A program made the position numbers and the translations under genes. Below are positions 60,341 through 64,000 of a DNA stretch of 64,000 bases, in pieces (the stretch's first letter is position 1; every line of letters begins with the position of its first letter). The DNA comes from Desarmillaria ectypa. Lineage: Eukaryota; Basidiomycota; Agaricomycetes; Agaricales; Physalacriaceae. Location: assembly GCA_030407005.1 (NCBI GenBank), contig JAUDYN010000009.1, positions 1,488,001-1,552,000 on the forward strand. The letters are read 5' to 3'. The notes below the pieces were generated by a model. The model made no database searches. It was given only the letters and a program-made list of their open reading frames with translations, and was not told the DNA's origin.

Positions 60341-62439
60341 ATGTCACGATCTTTGCATGCTTTGATTCTTTTCTCTTTTATATCCGTATGCCTCTCTGCC
60401 TCTGCCGATGAATGGCGGTCGAGGTCGATTTACATCCAGTCTGTGCTCAAACAATACGATCGTCAAGCTCGTGACAGATCGCTTTGCCGTGTCCAATGAT
60501 ACAGGATATGGAGGTTACTGCGATACTTCTGCTCGAACCTTTTGTGGTGGTTCTTGGCTAGGTATCACACAGCATCTCGACTACATTCAAGGAATGGACT
60601 TTGACGCGATCTGGATATCACCGATCGTGGAAAACATTGGGGGAAGGACCTTCTACGGAGATGCATACCATGGGCTCGCTTAATTCTTAAGCTGATGATT
60701 GTCTGACACATCTGAACTGCTTCAAAGATTCTGGACGAAGAACATTTCGGGCTTGAATCCACATTTCGGCACGCCAGACGACTTGAAGGACCTTGCCTCC
60801 GCCCTGCATGCTCATGGCATGTACCTAATGGTTGATGTAGTGGCTAACCAGTACAGTAACTTCTATTCTCGTACTGGACTATTTTCTGATTGAAATTTCA
60901 GCCTTGCCACCACTCTCCATCCTGGTGCAGATGGCTCAAACAGTGACGATTTCGATTTCTCTGGTCTCTGGCCCTCTTCTTCGTCTTCCTATTTTCACCC
61001 GTTATGCTGGTATGGACGGTTTCAAGATCCAGGATATGTCGACCAATACGAACAAGAACATTGCCCTCGTCGACCTCAATACTGAAGACCCGGAAGTCGT
61101 CGCCACTCTGTATGATTGAATTTCTCCATTGGTCAAGGACTACAACATCGATGGTATCCGTATCGATACTGTCAAACATATCCGGAAAGATTTTTGGTCT
61201 GGCTTTATCGAGGCGGCCGGAGTTTTACTGCATTCTACCCATATATGTGCGTCTAATCATATAATGGTAGGTGTTTACCAACGATGTAAACTACATGAAC
61301 GATTACACCCGTAAGTACTCGTTCTGTGTGTCCTTTGTCTCCCGATATTTACTTGAACAGACGTCATCGATAGCGTTGTCGACTACCCTACATGGTTTGC
61401 CCTTTTCGAGGGATTCGTGTCGACACAAGGCAGCCTCTCTGCTCTCGTCGATGTCGCCACTGTGTCCCAGAGGACGTACAAGCAGGGTTTGTTCATGACA
61501 GGCTCCTTTGTTGAAAACCACGATGTTATGAGACTCCAGTCAAGAACTGGAGACCTTTCGGTTAGTCTCTTTGACTGACGATGAAGCACTTCAAGACTCA
61601 TGTTCATCCACAGCTCGTCAAAAATGCCATCACGTGGACTTTCATGACGGATGGAATTCCGATGTTCTATTACGGTTCGCCTCTTAACGTACACCATAAA
61701 TTACAGGTTCCTTACCATAGAGTTTCAGGACAAGAGCAAGGCTATCAAGGTGACGTTGACCCTGCCAACCGCGAAGCGTATGTTAAGTCGCCCTCTTATA
61801 AGATATGATAATACCCACAGCGATCTCCTAGACTTTGGCTCTCAGGATATCAAACAACTGACAAACCTATCATGGACCATGTGAAAATTCTGAATTCTGC
61901 ACGCAAATTTACAATTTCCTTGAACAGCAGCTTCCTTACCACTCCAGTACGTCAAGCTCTCTTTATATTCTTTTTGCATTATTTAATCACCGAGGATCTG
62001 CAGATGACATTCATACCTCAACAAAACGATAAAACGATTTCCATCTCCAAACCACCCTTACTCACTCTTTTGACCAATGTTGGACGAACAGGTTCAGCGT
62101 CATGGAAAGTTCCTGGAGTATTTAATGCGAGTCAGGAGCTTATTGACGTGCTGACGTGCACTGGGTACGTCGTAGATGAGGACGGATCCTTAACGGTTTC
62201 CTGTAATGACGGGACACCAAAAGTGAGTGTGCGGATGTCCTCAGGCTAAAAATTGGGGCTGAATGTCTTTTCAAATACAGATCTTGATGTTATCGGACGG
62301 CGCCAAGGAGTTCTGTCCCGAGCATGATGGAGAAGCTACGTACACCATAAGAGGGGGACATCGAAGTGAGGTGTACAGTGAAGCTATAGGCGAGATGATT
62401 GACATTGCGCTTCGTATGCTGTTTGGTTGGTTTGTATAA
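60341..62439 (+). pseudogene. GH13 alpha-amylase pseudogene
   Basis: Secreted fungal-type alpha-amylase that would cleave starch. Signal peptide from 60341 (MSRSLHALILFSFISVCLSA), then DEWRSRSIY and VTDRFAVSNDTGYGGYCDTS, LDYIQGMDFDAIWISPIVEN and [11 protein letters not shown] (family normally VANH). GIRIDTVKHI keeps the nucleophile Asp, and FVENHDVMR keeps the third acid. The acid/base Glu segment (normally CIGEVF) is destroyed by an extra T near 61227. An in-frame TGA at 61117-61119 replaces a conserved Trp, and the stretch around 60930-61050 is frameshifted. The splice after AYHG has a GC donor. The C-terminal DUF1966-like domain is readable (SLNSSFLTTP, SISKPPLLTLLTNVG). Several independent lesions mark it as a pseudogene. 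Confidence 0.88.
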
Positions 62440-62490
62440 ATAGAAAGGTTGTATGCTGTATATTCTGGATTTTGTGTATTTCTTACTTAT

Positions 62491-62608
62491 AGAACTCACT
62501 TTGTAGCACTCACTTTGTTGTCGTATGAATTCACTTTGTTCTCGTAGCGTTTACTTTGTTCTCGTAGCATTCACTTTATTGTCGTATGAATTCACTTTGT
62601 TATCGCAC
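62491..62608. repeat. Tandem repeat, about 20-bp units
   Basis: About six imperfect units of 20-21 bp with the core TTCACTTTGTTNTCGTAGN, just downstream of the amylase pseudogene. Units alternate between endings TCGTAGC and TCGTATGA, which suggests higher-order duplication of a two-unit block. Confidence 0.85.
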
Positions 62609-62832
62609 TACATGGCAAGCGAACTGGTGGTTTCGAACTTCAGGCTGGGATCGAATAATGGAGGTAGTATAATTCATTATACCGGACGTCGTGGACAGGT
62701 GCCCGCTGTACCAGATCGACTCATGGGTTGACATTTGGCAATAAAGGCTCGTATCTGGTAGACGTATATCGTTTCGCCTAACGTCCTTTGAACGACAGTA
62801 CTACAGACCACCTCGATATCTCATGACCCTCA
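62609..62832. other. Intergenic between two pseudogenes
   Basis: Nothing recognised. Confidence 0.4.
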
Positions 62833-63902
62833 TTTACTTCCAATCGCCGACGTATGCTTCAACCAAATAAGATTCAAGTACATGCTTTGGATCACAAACT
62901 GCGTTTCTCCAAATCGACGCGGATCAGTCCCCATAATGCTATATGCAAACACAAGATTGAATGGGGATTGCGATTCGAGATACTTGATCTGCTCTTCCGA
63001 CAGTATTCCCAAGTGCCTTGACGTTATCTAACAATTGTTCGCCCTTTCTCCCCAGCAGGGAGGACATGCAGGCGCCGCAAGAGACAGTATGCTAACATGA
63101 CAGCTGTGAGCAAAGCGCCGACCCCTTTGCCAACCTTTTCGATAACTGCAGAGACGTAGTCTTCAAGTGGAGACTGTCCTTCTGCAGTATAGGAGCAAAT
63201 AGTCTCATTCTTCTGCTTCCTCCTTTGTCTTGAGCATCCCTTGCCAACGGAGCCCTAGGGGGGGATAGCGAGGCCTTCGTTTGCGCCCGGAGGTTATTTC
63301 TATGTCGCGGACCATGACCAACCATGGACATTGGTAGACTACGAAGGGTGCTTGGTGGGGGGTTGGCTTCAGCAACAACCCAGGCAGGTGCGTCCGCTAT
63401 TCCAAGGTGACGGACTTTCCCTGACTTGAAAACAGTATCGAGGGCCAACATGAGCTCCTCGAAGTTCTCGCGTAGTCCCACCAATGAACGTAAGGTATAT
63501 CGATGTGATCGGTGCGTAGCTGTTTTGAGGGAGAGGCGGAGGGGTTTTGTGTGATTGCCACCGTAGTTCGCACCAATAGCCTGTTCTGTCCCGGATATCT
63601 CGTGTTGTTTGTGGCTCATAGAACACTTTGTGGCAACGACAAGTTGGTCACGATTGCCGCGCTGCTCCATCCATTCCCCCAGCCACATCTCGCTCTGCTC
63701 GTCTTGGTAGAGGTGTCGATAAATTTCCCATTGGCTTCGTAGAAGGTATCGAGGAGCTTGAACACTTCCTGCTCTGTAGGATTCGCACAAACTCGTAGTT
63801 CCAAGACAGAGGAGAGACACGCAACCTGCATCGGGGGCTAAGGATGCGAAAGATGCCCAATGGCGTCTTCGCAGCCTTTGCAGTGAAAAACGTGTATATC
63901 AC
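62833..63902 (-). pseudogene. Aryl-alcohol-dehydrogenase-like aldo/keto reductase pseudogene
   Basis: NADPH-dependent reductase of the AAD group. Pieces in order: KTPLGIFRILSPRCRLRVSP near 63870; FKLLDTFYEANGKFIDTS at about 63700-63750 (FID catalytic Asp); after a 1-2 nt shift, YQDEQSEMWLGEWMEQRGNR (Tyr) and ATK (Lys); LRTDHIDIPYVHWWDY (His); after another shift, ENFEELMLALDTVFKSGKVR and GIADAPAWVVAEAN. The C-terminal SEEQIKYLESQSPF lies near 62960-63000. The GGMSIG segment usually found near residue 35 is deleted, and the stretch 63030-63350 does not match. At least three frame breaks make it a pseudogene. Confidence 0.85.
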
Positions 63903-64000
63903 TAAAGAATCTCTATCAAACTAGTGATTATCATGAGTTTGACGGAAACTTACCAGTTCAGCATATGTAAGATCAAGTAGAATGCCCAGGGGGTGAAATA

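Noticed and set aside
60670..60735. GC-AG intron as a normal feature of the amylase gene
   Set aside because: The donor context does not match the usual GC-donor consensus, and the gene has other lesions, so it is more likely a mutated GT donor.
1..64000. tRNA genes, CRISPR arrays, bacterial operons
   Set aside because: No B-box-containing cloverleaf, no regularly spaced palindromic repeat and no ribosome-binding-site-led operon was found; the gene structure is eukaryotic.

Overview
The window looks like a chromosomal piece of an agaricomycete (mushroom-type basidiomycete). Genes are cut by many introns of about 45-60 nt. The families present are typical of that group: FunK1-type fungal protein kinase, DUF6534 membrane protein, F-box/LRR proteins, tandem cytochrome P450s, an allantoate/nicotinate-type MFS permease, a SUR7/PalI protein, an aryl-alcohol-dehydrogenase-like aldo/keto reductase and SET-domain proteins. 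No bacterial, viral or CRISPR feature was seen, and no tRNA was found. All exon joins were made by eye, so splice sites are predictions.

Left part (1-14 kb, nearly all minus strand): an F-box gene running off the left edge; a U2 snRNA-like gene (plus strand); a decayed SET gene behind a decayed 7TM gene; an intact-looking FunK1 kinase; then two more SET genes in tandem, one broken and one that reads intact. Middle left (14-31 kb): two tandem P450 genes (minus) that share intron positions and both need a short last exon to end properly; a closely spaced divergent pair of coiled-coil genes; a separate and partly broken SET gene; a SUR7/PalI membrane protein; a DUF6534 membrane protein; and a second U2-like copy in inverted orientation, altered in the branch-site recognition hexamer.

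Middle right (31-50 kb): sparse, with an F-box gene, two adjacent genes sharing a WDP motif, a gene carrying an integrase-type zinc-binding-like domain, several unrecognised single-exon genes, and a second 7TM-SET block that matches the 1.7-5.2 kb block in inverted orientation. Right part (50-64 kb): two Pmp3 proteolipid genes in inverted orientation 9 kb apart, an F-box gene, an MFS permease with a 9-nt micro-exon, an arrestin-like gene, and two broken metabolic genes (GH13 alpha-amylase and aldo/keto reductase).

Overall this is an accessory, duplication-rich region. Multicopy families sit at different stages of decay beside intact single genes. The genes do not form one clear pathway. The strongest leads are the U2 pair with a changed branch-site hexamer, the inverted 7TM-SET duplication, and the domesticated integrase-like domain.
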